A DNA stretch of 64,000 bases, taken from NCBI GenBank assembly GCA_023014485.1, contig JAJOZX010003214.1, positions 293,501-357,500 of the forward strand. The letters are read 5' to 3'. This document shows positions 10,924 through 22,936 of this stretch, in pieces. Both the position numbers and the translations under genes were made by a program. This stretch comes from Bathynomus jamesi. Lineage: Eukaryota > Arthropoda > Malacostraca > Isopoda > Cirolanidae. How positions within the stretch are numbered: position 1 is the stretch's first letter; every line of letters begins with the position of its first letter. The notes under the pieces were generated by a model. That model was not told where the DNA came from, did no database searches, and saw nothing but the letters and a program-made list of their open reading frames with translations.

Positions 10924-11303
10924 TTTTTGCATTCCTCTGAATCCAGTTGGTCTTCAAAACTTGGATTCACCACTCCAGTGAAGTCAATACCCGTAGTTAT
11001 GATTGAGTAAATGTTGTGTGTCCTACAGGTAGGTCTGGAAGGTTTGGGGTTTTGAAGGAATCCAATCTGTTTGCAAGGAATGCATGTGTCTGTTGATGAA
11101 ATATGTTGAGTGATTCTTCTTTGAAAGAAGAATTGGATGCTTGGAGTTGTATGTATATATTTATATACTGTATGTATGTGTGTAAATGTGGATTTTGTTG
11201 TAGGGTTTTATTTTTGAGTTTTGTGTTAGGTTAACCAATCTGGCTGAGTAAAGATCCTCAAATGTTACATATGAGACCCTTATATTAAGCCTTGTCTGTT
11301 TTA
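10741..11303. other. Non-coding with a TG/TA microsatellite
   Basis: A (TG)n run at 10888-10910 passes into TATATA to 10922. No gene was recognised. Confidence 0.5.
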
Positions 11304-11407
11304 TGCCTATATGTGAAATAGGACTAGAATAGGTTGCGCCTATATGTCAAATAGGACTTAGAATGTGTGTTAGACCTATATGTGAAATAGGACTTAAAAT
11401 AGGGTTA
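11304..11407. repeat. Short tandem repeat, about 3 units of 31-36 bp
   Basis: Three imperfect units share GCCTATATGTGAAATAGGAC. Confidence 0.75.
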
Positions 11408-11463
11408 AGAATAGGTGTTAGGTGGGTGTAGGTTTGAGTTCGTGCAATTGCTTTAGGTCTAGT

Positions 11464-11585
11464 GTGATGTTAAAGTTCTGAGTTTAATTTTTTGATGTTA
11501 CAGTTCTGAGTTTAATTTTGTGATGTTACAATTCTGAGTTTAATTTCTTGATGTTACAGGTTCGAGTTTAATTTTGTGATGTTAA
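11464..11585. repeat. Tandem repeat, 27-bp unit, about 4-5 copies
   Basis: Units of the form TGATGTTACAGTTCTGAGTT followed by TAATTTT recur with few mismatches. Confidence 0.85.
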
Positions 11586-11779
11586 TGAGTCTTATGGAGA
11601 AGTTAAATTGCTGAAATAAATTTTATAACCTACAGGCTACATCACAGGTTGAATTAAAAATTTACAATGTTTTTAGTTAAGATAGGCCTTGAGTGTAAAG
11701 AGTAGGGCCTACTTTGTGAAGTAGGCTTCTTGTATATTTAAATTGCAAGTTGTAGTGTTTGAAGTTATATTTTATTTTA

Positions 11780-13027
11780 TCAGGTCATCCCATAAATAAT
11801 GTCGTTTTTTACGATAAAGTTTAAACTAGTCCTACTCGGTTTAAGCATAAATTTTCCGAAGGTTATGTCTAAGAGGAGATCTATCGTGTTTCGCTACATA
11901 CTTTACAGACCTTGACCAGTGGAGACGTGTGTTTTGCTTTATGTGAACCCCTCATAAACATGGTGGTATCAGAAGAGCATATCAGGCATATAATGCTTTA
12001 TGAGTTCAAAAAAGGGAATAGTGCTACTGAAGCAACGCGAAACATTCAGGAAGTTTATGGCAACGATATTCTGCATGTGAGGAAATGTCAAAGATGGTTT
12101 CAAAAGTTTAGGAATGGTGACGCCCTGCTAAGTTTGATGATGACCTTCTGTTAGCCGCACTTGAAGCAGACTGTTCAACAACTGTCGAAGAATTGGCCCA
12201 GAAACTCAATTCATCCCCGTCCACCATCCATCGACATTTGCAACAACTCGGGAAAGTGCCTAAGTTAGGAAAATGGGTGCCGTATGAATTGTCGATCGAC
12301 AATCTGAGGGTGCGGGTAAATATTAGCACAGCTCTTCATTCCCGTGAACTCCAAGATCCGTTTTTGCACCGTTTAGTGACTGGTGATGAAAAGTGGATAC
12401 TGTACCAGAATGTTAAGCGCCGTCGAAAGTGGGTTTGTGCCGGAGAACCAGCGACACCACATCCAAAACCAAATCTTCACCCTCGAAAGGCGTTGCTGTG
12501 TGTTTGGTGGGATAAAGGTGGTGTAATACACTTTGAAACCTTACCACACAACCAAACAATCACCGCTCAAGTCTACTGTCAACAACTGGATCGATTGAGC
12601 ACTGCACTAAAAGAAGCGACCTTCTTTGGTTAATCGGAAAGGAATCGTGTTCCACCACGACAACGCACGTCCTCATACCGCTCGTATCACTTCTGCAAAA
12701 ATTGAGGAGCTTGGGTGGGAAAAACTTCCACATCCTACCTATTCTCCAGACCTTGCGCCTTCAGATTATCATCTCTTCAGGAGTCTGCAAAACTATCTTG
12801 ATGAGAAACAGTATACTTCTTTAGATGACCTGCACACCAGTCTTTGTACGTTTTTTGCCTCAAAACCGCCTGAATTTTATAAACATGGCTTTGAAAAGCT
12901 TGTAGGACGTTGGTAGAGTGTCATTGATTCCGATGGAAAATATATACTAGATTAAAAAGTTTCAGTCGTTTTTTTTTCTTCTTCAAATTCCGATCTAAAA
13001 AATGACATTACTTATGGGATGACCTGA
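11780..13027 (+). mobile_element. Mariner transposon in the 3' LTR of the BEL/Pao element
   Basis: Terminal repeats start TCAGGTCATCCCATAA on both ends and lie between TA dinucleotides. The flanks are LTR sequence on both sides, which fixes the insertion as younger than the retrotransposon. Confidence 0.9.
11912..12916 (+). pseudogene. Mariner transposase (DD34D type), frameshifted
   Basis: Three frames in series (11912-12154, 12193-12633, 12626-12916) cover a nearly full-length mariner transposase. In order they show an N-terminal helix-turn-helix (FKKGNSATEATRNIQEVYG), a second DNA-binding part with TIHRHLQQLGK, the first catalytic aspartate in VTGDEKWILY, the second in FHHDNARPHTA and the third in YSPDLAPSDYHLF. 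The last two have the spacing usual for mariner. Frameshifts near 12130 and 12628 break the gene. Members cut and paste at TA sites. Confidence 0.9.
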
Positions 13028-13588
13028 TATTGGGTTCAGAATCCCAGCTGAGCCGTGAACAGCCAAGCTCTGAAGGGTCCAGTTTAACCTACAGCCCAAG
13101 TTAATCTAGACTAAAAACTTAGGGACTTCGAGGTCCTATTAGGTCCTACCTCAGGGTTGCTGACTCGATGTGGGCCTACTTTAGGCCTCAGTTGCATAAA
13201 ATTAAGATAAAAAACAAAAGGGGGGCACTATTTATGGTCTTTTTTCTAAACCTTGCAACAACACACCCTGCACCATTGCACGATGCAACAATCTTGTATA
13301 TAAACAACCAAACTGAATTGCAAGAGAGCTCTCTATAAGACCACGCCCTGTAAGTGCCACATTCAACAAACGAGTAGGGAGGATGCGGTGCCCCAAAAAA
13401 TGATGCCACAAGAGCCCAAAAATGCTAGCTCTAAATTAAGTGAATTTTTCACTAACCTTACAATTATGAGATGGATATATGTACACCTTAACTTAATATA
13501 TACAAGCAATGCTGCATCAATCAGCTTAGCTTAGTCATCATATCGCCTTGAGACAACAATGGCTCTTCCTCTTCTAGATTCTCTAACA
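13028..13588 (-). repeat. 3' LTR of the BEL/Pao element (bulk)
   Basis: On the minus strand it begins TGTTAGAGAATCTAG at 13588 and matches the solo LTR and the 5' LTR. A short duplication (AGCTTAGCTT near 13527) introduces a stop that the other LTR copies lack. The outer tip is displaced to 11761-11779 by the mariner. Confidence 0.9.
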
Positions 13589-15340
13589 CATCCCACCGAA
13601 AAGCATTGTTGTCATTACCTTCTGCAAGTTTAGCCAAGCCTTCTCCATGAGGCTGTAACTTAAATGTTTCATTTTCACTATCCGTGTTTTTGCTGATTTC
13701 TAAAGCATAGAGTTTTTGTATAGGTCTCTTTAACTTTCCTCCTGAAGTCTTTACCAGTGCAGACCTAACTAAATTGTCTTTGCCAACAAACAACTCTTCA
13801 ATTATGCCAAGCTTCCAGCATTGCCTTGGTCTTTCATCCCCAATTATTACCACTTCTCCCACCTTGATACAATTTGCATTGGAGCCCTTTACCTTGCCTG
13901 ATGGGTAATAATTGAGTTCTGGCAAGTATTCCATCTGCCACCTCTTCCATAACTGATCTTGTAGCTTTTCAAGGTACTTGAACCTTCTGGTTAACTCTTC
14001 TTGAGTGCTCTGGATAGGCTGTAAGTCTTCTGGCAAACTGGAGCTTGATGTTAATCGTTCACCACAAAGAAAATGATTTGGCGTCAATGGCTCTGCATCC
14101 TGCATACTGTTATAAACAAAAGTGATAGGCCTACTGTTCACCATTGCTTCTACTTCACACAAAACAGTGCAGAATTTTTCTTTGCTCAAATGAGCATTAG
14201 CTAAAAGTTTCTTTAATGGACACTTTACACTTCTTACTAGCCTTTCCAAAATTCCTCCCCACCATGGTGCTCTCTCAACAATAAACTCCCACTGTACTCC
14301 ATGGTGTGAAAAGTAGGATTGGAATCCCTCCTCTTTTAACAAGGACCAAACTTCTTGGAGTTCCTTTGCAGCCCTTTTGAAGGTTTTTGCATTATCCGAT
14401 ATGATTTTATTTTGGAAACCGCTTCTGTTCACAAGCCTTTTAAAGGCCAAAAGAAATACATCACTACTTAAGTTACTTACCAACTCCAAATGGATTGCTC
14501 TGGTGGTACCACACGTGAAAAGACATATATAACCTTTGTTAGACTCCCCTTGCTCATACACACAGACTGGACCTGCGAAGTCAACTTCCACTACATCAAA
14601 TGGGGCAGTATAGACACACCGTTCTCTTGGAAGTGGAGCCACCTTTCCATAATAATGCTTTGCACTCCAACGCTTGCAAACCACACATTTATGCAAGACC
14701 TTTTTTACTATTTGTCTAATTTTGCGAATCCAAAACTGTTGTCTGATCTCTATTATCACTTCTCTAACTCCAGCATGTAACAACTTAACTTATGATGCAT
14801 ATCCAGGATCAAAGGTTCCACAAAATGCACCCCAGAAGGTAGCAAAATTGGATGTCTTTTCTCCTCTGGAAGCCCAGAAAACTGTGGTCTACCTCCTACT
14901 CTCAATAAATCCTGATAAAAAAACACACCCAAACCAGTGAGAGCAGAATGTGTTGGTAGAACCTGTAATGGACTGCTGGTGAGCATTTCCCTCTTTTCAC
15001 CAAATTTTTCCTTCTGCACATATACCACCCAGTATTGCCTGGCCTGCTGAATCTCCTTACTATTCAGAATTTCTTCCCTTCTTGTTTCTCCCTTAATGTT
15101 GTCTGTAAATCTATATACCCATGCTGTCACTCTTAACAACCTTTTCAGACTGCTAATGTCCTCAAGCCTCAATATGGGGTCCTGCTGCATAACTTGGCAA
15201 CTGTTCACAGCGCATTTTCTCATCTCACTCACCCATTCTTCTTCAGCCTGGCATTCTCCAACAATAGGCTGATTAGAAGGCCAATTTTCACTTCCAAGTT
15301 TTAGCCACTCTGGCCCATTCCACCACAAACTTGTGTGCAA
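13521..15340 (-). pseudogene. BEL/Pao pol: RNase H linker, integrase and C-terminal domain
   Basis: The upstream frame (15340-14756) is the linker before integrase. After a frameshift the 420-codon frame (14783-13521) holds an H2C2-like zinc-binding region (CVVCKRW), the integrase core and a C-terminal domain. The core catalytic residues are D in VVEVDFAG, D in IISDNAKTF and E in the PWWGGILERLVR block. The C-terminal domain of the BEL/Pao type contains GEVVIIGDERPRQCWKLG. Integrase inserts the DNA copy into the host genome. The frame runs on into the LTR before stopping at 13521. Confidence 0.88.
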
Positions 15341-16083
15341 GATCTTTCACTGAAATTCCTCGTTGGTAAATCAGCTGGGTTTTGGGTGCCTGGACAATGC
15401 TTCCATTGCTTTGGATCTGTGTGTGCTTGAATTTCCTCAACCCTATTGGCAACAAATGGCTTCCATTTCCTTGCCTGGCTTCTTAACCAGTGTCAAACTA
15501 TAATGGAGTCTGTCCAATAATAGCTTGGAATTTCATAAAGAGCCAAAGACTTTTGCACTGGAACTGCAAGCCGACTAGCAATAACTGCGCCCATCAATTC
15601 CAACCTTGGAATAGAAAGCCTTTTCAAAGGTGCTACTCTGCTTTTTGCAGCAACCAACCTGCAACTTATTTCCTCTTTGAGTGTGCCTCTTATAAAAATG
15701 CAAGTTGCATAGGCTTCCTCACTTGCATCACAAAAGATGTGCAGCTCCAAATTGTCTGGACTATTGTTCAACTCTCCAAAGTACCATCTTGGGATTTCAA
15801 TATCTCCAAGATGTGCCATTTCTTTGAACCAATATTTCCACCTTACCACCATATGATCAGTTAACTCTTGGTCCCAACCAAGTCCAATTTCCCAGAGGCT
15901 TTGAAACCAAATTTTTTACTTTATCACAAATGGAGCCAGGAATCCAAGAGGATCAAAGACCTTCAAAGCCAAATTAAGAGCTGTACGTTTTGTCCACCTT
16001 GTCTCATTCTCAGCCAGCTCTATTAAAGATTTCCCATTGAAGGTAAACAAATCCTCTCCTTGCTGCCAAACAATGCTAAGCAC

Positions 16084-16371
16084 CAGGGCCGGACTTTCAC
16101 CTGCTGAGGCCCTAAGCTATATGAAATTTGAGGCCCTTCTCTAAAAAAATTCGGGTAAAAAAATTTAAAATAATTATACATGATTATTATTTATTAATGA
16201 TTACAAAATTAAATTAGTTACAAAATGTTCCTTTTAACTAATTAATTGATTTATTCCATTTGCCGCAGTCTTTAAAACTTACTGTACCATACAGTTGTCG
16301 AAGTATTTTACAATTGTTGTCATTATTACTATAATTATTATTGTTTATATTAATGTTAATGATAAAGAAAA

Positions 16372-16409
<38 letters not shown>

Positions 16410-16567
16410 ATATATATATATAATATATATATATATAATTTTTGATGAATTAGTGTTAAAGAATAAAAACTAATGATAAAATAAAAATATATTTAAAAAA
16501 ATGAGGCCCCCGAGGGTGTGTGGCCCTAAGCTATAGCTTATTTAGCTTATAGGTAAGTCCAGCACTG
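16084..16567. mobile_element. hAT MITE in BEL/Pao pol
   Basis: The ends are CAGGGCCGGACTTTCACC and GGTAAGTCCAGCACTG. An exact 8-bp duplication CTAAGCAC lies at 16076-16083 and 16568-16575. The interior is AT-rich with a TA microsatellite (16376-16437) and GAGGCCC motifs near both ends. Confidence 0.92.
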
Positions 16568-17145
16568 CTAAGCACCTTTATGTCTATTGCCCACAACTTC
16601 TTAATACCAGAATCCTCAATACTTTCTGCTGCATCAGGTCCTACACGGGACTGACTCATAAACTGTTGTAACCGAGAATGATTGGTCTGCCATTTCCTTA
16701 GCTCCATGCCAGCCTCCCTCATTATAGCTCTAGCCTCCATGAATATCTGTTTAGCCATTTCTGTATTATCCACGGAACACAGCAAATCATCAACATAAAA
16801 ATTTTTCCTTGTGTTCAATTGTGTTAGGATAGACTTCAGAATATTTCTTAAAATGGTACTGCATAGTAGCTGCCAACAGAAATGGACTAGAGCTGAGGCC
16901 AAACAACACTGACTTCATTCTATATGCTTGAACCTTAGGTTCATTTTCCAACGTCTTTCGTATCCACCCACAGATACCTTACTGCATCTCTGTCCTCTGG
17001 TTTTATCTTTATCCGCAAAAAGGCTTGCTTCACATCTGCAATCAATGCTACTCTACCAAACCTGAATCTCAGTAACAAGGAAAATAAATCTGCATTAAAA
17101 TGGCCCAGCATCCAAACAGTCATTCAAGGACACACCACCTTTGTC

Positions 17146-17759
17146 CATGGGCGCCCGCAGGTAGGGGCAAGGGGGGGCGCTTGCCCCCCCCTGGAAATGC
17201 CAAGAAAATATATTAAATATTTTCTAAGAAAATATTTATATCCTAAACTTGCTGAAAAGTATCCAACTGCCTCCTAAAGGGTGAAAATTTTTATTTGTGT
17301 GCATGATAAAAGGTTGCTACCTTTTTATTTGTTCAGAAGTCCCCCCTTAAAATTATCTCGCCAAGTTGGCAGCGCCAACTCAAGCACCTGGCTGCATGCA
17401 ATGCGTGGCAGCCATTGTTTTTGATCAGTTTTTTTTCCGACACTCAGAGAGTGAGGACGCCAGTGTAGGTAATACTCGAAACACCGTTTTCAAATTAGGT
17501 ACAACATTTACTTCAGTGTGCTTTTTTCTTCATTCTATCATGTTTCTGTTATAAATAAAATAAATGATTGTTATCATGTGCATTGTATGTATATACAATA
17601 TATATTTGCATTTTCCATTACAGAAAATGCAACACTAAACTTGCTTAGAATTAACCTGCTGGTTCCTAAGGGGTCAAAAGTTTTTTGCTTGCTCCGGTCC
17701 CTACCTATTAATACATTAAATTTTGCCCCCCCTTGGAAAAAATCCTGCGGGCGCCCATG
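17146..17759. mobile_element. hAT-like MITE in BEL/Pao pol
   Basis: Perfect 16-bp ends CATGGGCGCCCGCAGG / CCTGCGGGCGCCCATG with an exact 8-bp duplication CCTTTGTC (17138-17145 and 17760-17767). No coding capacity was recognised. Confidence 0.92.
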
Positions 17760-18452
17760 CCTTTGTCCTTGGCTGAGCCATCAAAAACTACCCTCAGTTT
17801 GGTGGTAGTTTTGTCTCGCCGTACCACTGTATGGTGTGGCAGATAATGTGCCTCCTGGTTCACTAGCTCACCTTGCACCCTTTCAGCATAGCCCTACTTT
17901 ACATAGCTTAGGATGGCCTCATTGTACTCAATTAACAACTCATTATTTCTTAGCCTGTGCAATGAAGTCTCCAACCTCCTATCAGCTAGCTGAAGGTTTG
18001 AACTGGGTTTGCAAGAAGCCTTCCAAGGGAGGCCAACTTCATAGCAACCATCTCTAAACCCAATTGCTCTAAAATATCACTGTTCACTGTACTTGCCTGC
18101 TTCTCCTGTTTGTCCTTTATGCCAATGGATTCAAGTTCCCAAAAGGCTTTCAAATGCCTTTCCAAACCGTGGCTGTTCTCTTCAATCTTAAAACGAGCTT
18201 TAACCTCCATTTCATTGCAATAGCTACCATGTAGCATCCAGCCTAGCTTACTTTCAATAGCTACAGGACCTTGAGACGTGCGAACAATGTTACCAGTGAT
18301 GAAGTCCCAATAATAGTCAGCTCCAATCAAAAGACTAATATCTTCTGTTCCTTCAAACTTATTATTGTCCAAATTAATTCCTTTAACTTGCAAGTCTTGG
18401 ACACATGCCATATCTAAACAAATAGTGACTGGAGCACAAAGTTCCTCAATCT

Positions 18453-19106
18453 CTACAGCTTGGACTTCGATAGTGGGACTTCGATAGTGGGACTTCGATA
18501 GTGGGACTTCGATAGTGGGACTTCGATAGTGGGACTTCGATAGTGGGACTTCGATAGTGGGACTTCGATAGTGGGACTTCGATAGTGGGACTTCGATAGT
18601 GGGACTTCGATAGTGGGACTTCGATAGTGGGACTTCGATAGTGGGACTTCGATAGTGGGACTTCGATAGTGGGACTTCGATAGTGGGACTTCGATAGTGG
18701 GACTTCGATAGTGGGACTTCGATAGTGGGACTTCGATAGTGGGACTTCGTGGTAACAACCCCTTAACCGGAACTTCTACCTTCTTAACTTTGGTTCGGTT
18801 TTGAACGGAAACCCCAAACCCAGAAATTCTTAAATTTTCCCTCTTAAGTTCTTCAAACTTCAATTTTCTGGAAATCCTGGTTTTAATAAAGCTACACTGG
18901 CTACCATTATCAAACAACACTCTTACAGTAGCTTCTCCATCATTCCCAATTAATAATGCTGCAGTTGTTTGCAATAATCCCCCTTTACTTCTACTCCATT
19001 TCATAGCAGTGGCATGTGCCACTGATGTATCTACTTCTGGGGTAGGCCTACTAGGAGTGTTTTCACACAATAATGGCTGATGCCGGCCATGGCATTTTTT
19101 GCACAA
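18453..19106 (-). pseudogene. BEL/Pao zinc knuckle and aspartic protease region with tandem-repeat insertion
   Basis: The frame starts in a CKKCHGRHQPLLC zinc knuckle and continues into the BEL/Pao protease domain (DUF1758-like). The active-site-type motif is VRVLFDNGSQCSFI, in which D-N-G replaces the usual D-[ST]-G. Downstream the frame runs through the 14-bp x 20 array, translated as repeated RSPTIEVPLSKSHY units, and then stops at 18453. Sequence after the array continues the protein in a different frame. The protease normally cleaves the polyprotein; this copy cannot. Confidence 0.85.
18471..18750. repeat. 14-bp tandem repeat, 20 copies, inside the BEL/Pao protease region
   Basis: The unit TAGTGGGACTTCGA is repeated 20 times in 280 bp. 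Only the last unit differs (ends CGT). Because 14 is not a multiple of three, three units cycle all frames, and every frame stays open. Total length shifts the downstream frame. Confidence 0.97.
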
Positions 19107-19151
19107 AATTTTACTTACAAAACCTTGCTCTGTGACCTTTCAAAAAACATT

Positions 19152-20313
19152 TTAACATTCTGTGGGCTTAGTTACCCTGTCCTTTCTCTCCTCAACAGGT
19201 AAAGTCTCAGCCACCTCACATTTATATGACTTGTGGTTGCCTTCGCAAAATATGCTTTCCTTGATTCCCTTTAATTTATTCTCAGAGGATGCATGTAGAG
19301 CTGACACTGTACCTGGGCTATTCCTTTTTGTAGAAACTTTGGTGCTGTGCCTGCCTTTGTCCCCTTGTTTAACATCCCACTGTGCAAACTCAATTCCCTC
19401 TCGTCTTATTAATTCTGTGCCTAAGAGGCTTAACATCTGCTGAAAGGGAATGTACCCATGTTCTGTAGAGTGTCCCCTACTTAATTCATGCAAAATTGAG
19501 CTAGGCAATTTAAACTCCAGTATAGTGACCAACATTATACCATACCTTTCCATTCCTACACACTTGTCCAGGGACCTAATTCTAACTTCAAATTCATCAT
19601 ATATCTGCCGTAACTCCTTGACACTATTGGGATTATTAACAGTAGGTATAGCTAAAAGTTCGCGGAGGTGGCTTTTAATTAAGATCTCTGGCTTACCAAA
19701 CCGGTTCTTTAATATATCCCAACCCACATTATAATTAGCCTCTGTTAATGCTAATCCTGCTATTGTCTTTGCTGCCTCCCATTCCAAGAGGGACTGCAAA
19801 TAATTAAACTTCTCCACGGCATTTAACACTTGACTAGAATGAACTGCTGATTGAAAACTGTCTGCCCATCTTTGCCATTCCTGAATACTCCCAGAAAATG
19901 TTTCGAGTACAAGCCTCGGTAATTGAACTGCAAATCTGTTAACCTTAACCTCACAAACACCATTTATTGAGGGTTGTTTCATTATTAGACCTGGTCTCTA
20001 ACTGTACTGAGCTACTAAAGTCTTTTGCTCTGTGGCATACTTTAATTATGTCATCAATAATCTCTTCAAAGTAAATTATGTTATTTTCTATTTCATCCTC
20101 TTCTATAAGAGCCTCAATTTTAACATTTACTTCGCTTAGAGCAACCTTTTTAGTTTCTAATATGGAAAGCTGCGCAGTCACTAAGCTTAAATCCTGTTGC
20201 TCTATGGCAGAATCTATAGTGGCAATGACCTTTGTAATTAGACCTCTGCAGGCGCTTCTCCTTTTTCTAAACTTGTTCAATTCAGCTGCATTCATCTTCA
20301 ATGCAAACAGCAA
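19152..20313 (-). pseudogene. BEL/Pao gag
   Basis: Two overlapping minus-strand frames, 20313-19951 and 19982-19152, make up a gag of BEL/Pao type. The first is helical and charged, with an N-terminal coiled-coil-like stretch (LNKFRKRRSACRGLITKVI). The second holds the DUF1759-type domain with LPRLVLETFSGSIQEWQRW and EKFNYLQSLLEWEAAKTIAG. Gag forms the particle shell. The 31-bp overlap in another frame marks a frameshift. The zinc knuckle follows at about 19100. Confidence 0.88.
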
Positions 20314-20700
20314 GTGGGCTCAATGCCAAATAAGCTGAAATGGCAAAAATACTTAACCAAACTGATCAAATTCAAATTTTGCTTTTTTCAAATAAACTGG
20401 ATTGCTTGATTGGGGTACTGACCAACCACCAGTATGGAATACCAAATTTTCCACCCAAGTAACTGGCGCACTGAAGTCTGCAACCTTCGCCTTCGAACAA
20501 TAAACCAAAATTAACCAACCCAGTAAAAATGTAGGCTCAAAACAACGACAGACTAGCGGCCAAGTTTCACAACTGGGCGACCAAACTTTCTACTCTGGGA
20601 CCTTAACTCAATTATGCTCAACCCGTCCAGACCTAACTTGGGCTACAGTTTGCACAATCAGAACTTTGCCGAAAAATAGTCACTAACTCAGTCTTGGGCT
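20314..20700 (-). other. BEL/Pao untranslated leader
   Basis: Sequence between the primer-binding site and the gag start. No open frame of note was seen. It is rich in short CAA and CCAA motifs. Confidence 0.6.
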
Positions 20701-20721
20701 GGAATCCGGTTCGAAGGACCA
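20701..20721 (-). promoter_or_regulatory. Primer-binding site of the BEL/Pao element
   Basis: The minus strand reads TGGTCCTTCGAACCGGAT directly after the LTR's terminal CA. It begins with the TGG expected to pair with a tRNA CCA end and contains a TTCGAACC T-loop complement. The tRNA identity was not determined. Confidence 0.8.
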
Positions 20722-21193
20722 TGTTATATTTTATTGGGTTCAGAATCCCAGCTGAGCCGTGAACGGCCAAGCTTTGAAGGGCCAGTTTAACCTACAGCCC
20801 AAGTTAAGCTAGACTAAAAACTTACGGACTTGGAGGTCCTATTAGGTCCTACCTCAGGGTTGCTGACTCGATGTGGGCCTACTTTAGGCCTCAGTTGCAT
20901 AAAATTAAGATAAAAAACAAAAGGGGCACTATTTATGGTCTTCTTTCTAAACCTTGCAACAACACAACCTGCACCATTGCACGATGCAACAATCTTGTAT
21001 CTAAACAACCAAACTGAATTGCAAGAGCTCTCTATAATACCACGCCCTGTAAGTGCCACATTCAACAAACGAGTAGGTAGGATGCGCAGTGCCCCAAAAA
21101 ACGATGCCACAAGAATGCTCAAACAATGATGCCACAAGAGCCCAAAAATGCTAGCTCTAAATTAAGTGAATTTTTCACTAACCTTACAATTAT

Positions 21194-21230
<37 letters not shown>

Positions 21231-21336
21231 CATACACACCTTAACTTAATATATACAAGCAATGCTGCATCAATCAGCTTAGTCATCATATCGCCTTGGG
21301 ACAACAATGGGTCTTCCTCTTCTAGATTTTCTAACA
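20722..21336 (-). repeat. 5' LTR of the BEL/Pao element
   Basis: TG...CA-bounded LTR, about 615 bp, matching the 3' and solo LTRs. It carries a (TA)n tract at 21197-21222 that the 3' LTR lacks, so the LTRs have diverged since insertion. The right flank is GAATT. Confidence 0.92.
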
Positions 21337-22282
21337 GAATTAGGCCTTTAGTGTACGAGTATGTTAGGCCTACTAGGTAAGGTAAAGTGTGCCTATTGAA
21401 TGGGCTTATGTTGTGGGCCTACTAAATAGACTTAGGTTGAAATTGACCTATTTTTTATAGGACCTAAAATGAGTTAAGCCTGTTAAATGGACAATGCTTT
21501 GTTTACGGTTAGTGTAAAGGTAAAGGGATCGGTTCCCCATGGACGGGCCACCATATGAAAAAACTATAGGGGGCTATGGGTTGATTGCTTGTTACCCTCA
21601 TCCGTTGGAAATTTCCAGTAGATTACAGTGGAGAGTTAACGACAAAAGCCCTACGTTTTTTCGTTAGTGTGTTATGTATGTGTAGGTCTTCAAAGGACCT
21701 CTATGTTTATTTGCCTTCGGTATTCGCGCTGCTTAATGTTAAAGAAATAAATTTCCTTACCTTATTATTTCGTTGAGCCTCGCTTCTGTTCGTAGGACGC
21801 GACGATGTTTTTCGATGTAGGGCTGCGGTACGATGGTTACACAACGAGTTGATTTGATGTAACTAATATAGGCAGTCATTACACTTAAATACCTGAAGGA
21901 ACAGGCTTATCCTTTTTATAGTTATTAGATTTTATATTATGAGGAATTCACTCAGAACTTCTAGGAAGATAAGGGACATCTTCCTTGCTTAAAGCATCGT
22001 TGTAACATAGCAAGCTCCGAGCGAGCCGCTCATATAAATCTTCGTATTTTATTATTTGCTGAATTTGCAAAGTTTGTTGATTCTTCTCTCGAAGTAATTT
22101 TAACGAGTCAGCAATGGAGAATTTTGAATACGAAATAATAAATTTGGTTTTCTTGTTGTCATGCAGATTCAATGCCTACATTTGGGGTTCTATGTATGTA
22201 TGGCAATTATTTCATTCCCAATAGGCTATGTCGCCAATCCCGAGCCAATTTCGTATAGATATTTAATTCAATTAATTAATAA

Positions 22283-22936
22283 CACAGGTCAACAAAAAAA
22301 ATTTTTTTTTCGTTGCCAAGGAAATTCGTACGAATTTAGGGTATTTTGGGGTTGCTGAATTCCAAAATGAAAGTAGTTTTTCCGATTTGGCTCTAGTTCT
22401 TGAGATAATGAATACCCTCAATTAATAGGAAACGTAACCATAACGCGTGCATATGGGAAACTACCGGAACATTCTAGATAGGCTGACCATACGTACCGTT
22501 TTGAACGGGACAGTACCGTTGTTTTTATGGGTTCTGTCACTGAAGAATAATTGTAAGCTCAATATGTTTATGTACTTACTTTTTCATGAATACAGAATAT
22601 TACATAACCCCCGTCCCTTTTTTGCCATCCCAATGTTCCGTTTTTGTCTCAAGGAAATATGGTCAGCCTAATTCTAGATGGTGAGACCAAATAAAATGCC
22701 ATTATGTATTTCAAGTGTTTACTTTTGTATGATTTGAGACAATTTCAATGCGATTTGTAAGTAGGCTCCGCCTGAACATTAAATTTTTTGCATTTTTACG
22801 TGTTTCAATGGGGTACCAATTATCTCATAAATTAGAGCCAATCTAGCAAAACCGATGTCATATTCGGAATCAGCACCACAAAGTTACCCCAAAATCACTC
22901 TAATATGATTGGCAATAAAATGAGTGTTGACCAGTG
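22283..22936. mobile_element. CACTA-like non-autonomous element with TAA duplication
   Basis: The ends are CACAGGTCAACA and TGTTGACCAGTG, with a 3-bp duplication TAA (22280-22282 and 22937-22939). Copies 1 and 2 of the host element supply the empty site (AATTAATAATTTATATTTA). It contains a hAT MITE. Confidence 0.8.
22479..22670. mobile_element. 192-bp hAT MITE
   Basis: The ends are TAGGCTGACCATA and TATGGTCAGCCTA, with an exact 8-bp duplication ATTCTAGA (22471-22478 and 22671-22678). It is nested two levels deep. Confidence 0.93.

Larger units (their letters stand above)
15350..18411 (-). pseudogene. BEL/Pao pol: end of protease-linker, reverse transcriptase and RNase H (broken)
   Basis: The frame 18411-17986 carries the linker (ISLLIGADYYWDFITG). 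The reverse transcriptase follows in pieces: VALIADVKQAFLRI near 17050, and the catalytic YVDD in FYVDDLLCS near 16790. The RNase H part (15852-15493) has HIFCDASEEAYA and ends at an in-frame TGA before HW. Hallmark order RT then RNase H then integrase is that of BEL/Pao. Two hAT MITEs (16084-16567 and 17146-17759) interrupt it, and several frameshifts occur, so no functional polymerase can be made. Confidence 0.85.
11761..21336 (-). mobile_element. Defective BEL/Pao LTR retrotransposon
   Basis: Two LTRs bracket gag, protease, reverse transcriptase/RNase H and integrase regions in BEL/Pao order on the minus strand. A primer-binding site abuts the 5' LTR (right side). The left (3') LTR is cut by a mariner, leaving its tip at about 11761-11779. 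Two hAT MITEs, a 20-copy tandem repeat, stops and frameshifts make it inactive. I could not identify a 5-bp target duplication (right flank GAATT; left flank not matching). Confidence 0.9.

Noticed and set aside
18471..18750. Possible CRISPR-like array
   Set aside because: Units are contiguous 14-mers without spacers, in a eukaryotic retrotransposon.
11761..21341. 5-bp target duplication of the full BEL/Pao element
   Set aside because: The right flank is GAATT, but no matching GAATT abuts the LTR tip at 11761, so it is not claimed.
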